A stretch of DNA of 6,081 bases from Gammaproteobacteria bacterium (GTDB taxonomy: Bacteria; Pseudomonadota; Gammaproteobacteria; Pseudomonadales; Azotimanducaceae): assembly GCA_002711495.1 (NCBI GenBank), contig PARM01000016.1, positions 10,093-16,173 of the forward strand. Reading direction: 5' to 3'. Positions 5,869-6,081 of the stretch are shown one piece after another. The translations under genes were made by a program, and so were the position numbers. Within the stretch, counting starts at the first letter, position 1, and each line of letters begins with the position of its first letter. Under the pieces are notes generated by a model that was not told where the DNA came from, made no database searches, and worked only from the letters and a program-made list of their open reading frames with translations.

Positions 5869-6081
5869 AGCACGATGTCCTGTAAAAATAAAGTTATTAT
5901 CGAGAACTAAAATAGCTGCATTTTAAATAGAGCTAAAAATTTGGAATACCATCGCCTCGCTCCAATGATTTATTTTTTTTGACAGGGGTTAATAAGGTTA
6001 AAATTGGTTGAACGGTGATGCGCTTTACCTCTGCAAAATTTTTGGAGATTCTGCTGAAAAAAAAAATTTGCACAAATCATA
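5869..6081. other. AT-rich non-coding end region
   Basis: No credible gene was found on either strand. Weak elements only: a 5-bp dyad (TAGCT/AGCTA) near 5910-5935; a TTGGA/TCCAA pairing spanning 5941-5965 followed by TGATTTATTTTTTTT, which could be a poor terminator for the two plus-strand genes; TTGACA at 5979-5984, like a -35 box, with TAAAAT at 5999-6004 only 14 bases later, shorter than the 16-18 expected; and a run of ten A at 6057-6066. A downstream gene may begin beyond the window. Confidence 0.4.
5941..5980 (+). terminator. Possible weak terminator after the membrane-protein pair
   Basis: TTGGA and TCCAA can pair around a 15-base loop, followed after four bases by a T-rich run that ends in eight T (5973-5980). 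The stem is only 5 bp, so the hairpin is weak, but it lies about 75 bases after the last stop, and the T-tract is the best in the window. Confidence 0.25.

Noticed and set aside
5875..5910. 11-codon frame after the small membrane protein
   Set aside because: Too short, with no ribosome site and no sign of coding.
5979..6004. TTGACA and TAAAAT as a promoter
   Set aside because: Spacing is 14 bases, too short for a standard sigma-70 promoter, and no gene follows within the window.
1..6081. CRISPR array, tRNA/rRNA, insertion sequence or phage signature
   Set aside because: No repeated units, cloverleaf-like sequence, transposase motifs or terminal inverted repeats were seen by eye.

Overview
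The window looks like chromosomal DNA of a motile, moderately AT-rich Gram-negative bacterium. A gammaproteobacterium, possibly marine, is the best guess. This rests on an flhG(fleN)-fliA junction, a short gammaproteobacterial-style tryptophanyl-tRNA synthetase and a Bax-inhibitor-1/YccA-type membrane protein. I cannot fix the genus from sequence alone. I found no RNA gene, insertion sequence, CRISPR array or long repeat.

Left block (1-1424, + strand): the tail of a flagellar regulatory operon. It holds the last 40 codons of a MinD-like ATPase (FlhG/FleN), then the flagellar sigma factor FliA (sigma-28), then a 174-residue protein I do not recognise, whose start codon lies 2 bases after the fliA stop. 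In many gammaproteobacteria fliA is followed by chemotaxis genes (cheY, cheZ); here the operon ends instead with the unknown gene against a convergent neighbour.

Middle block (1468-4733, - strand): three co-directional genes. In transcription order they are an AMP-forming acyl-CoA synthetase, a single-domain cupin resembling small non-haem-iron dioxygenases of the acetylacetone / 2,4'-dihydroxyacetophenone type, and trpS, which starts with TTG. The gaps are about 100 bp and about 35 bp. The ligase and cupin could form a small catabolic pair (oxidative C-C cleavage, then CoA activation of an acid), but this is inference.

Right block (4868-5868, + strand), divergent from the ligase: a seven-helix Bax-inhibitor-1/YccA-like inner-membrane protein, followed with a 4-base ATGA overlap by a 70-residue single-pass membrane protein. 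The last 213 bases (5869-6081) are AT-rich and hold no convincing gene.

Points most worth a second look: the unknown protein after fliA, which has a faint nucleoside-deoxyribosyltransferase/TIR-like pattern around an E-L-G motif; the cupin's iron-site spacing; the FliA-family sigma factor with a non-standard segment between regions 2 and 3; and the overlapping small membrane protein.
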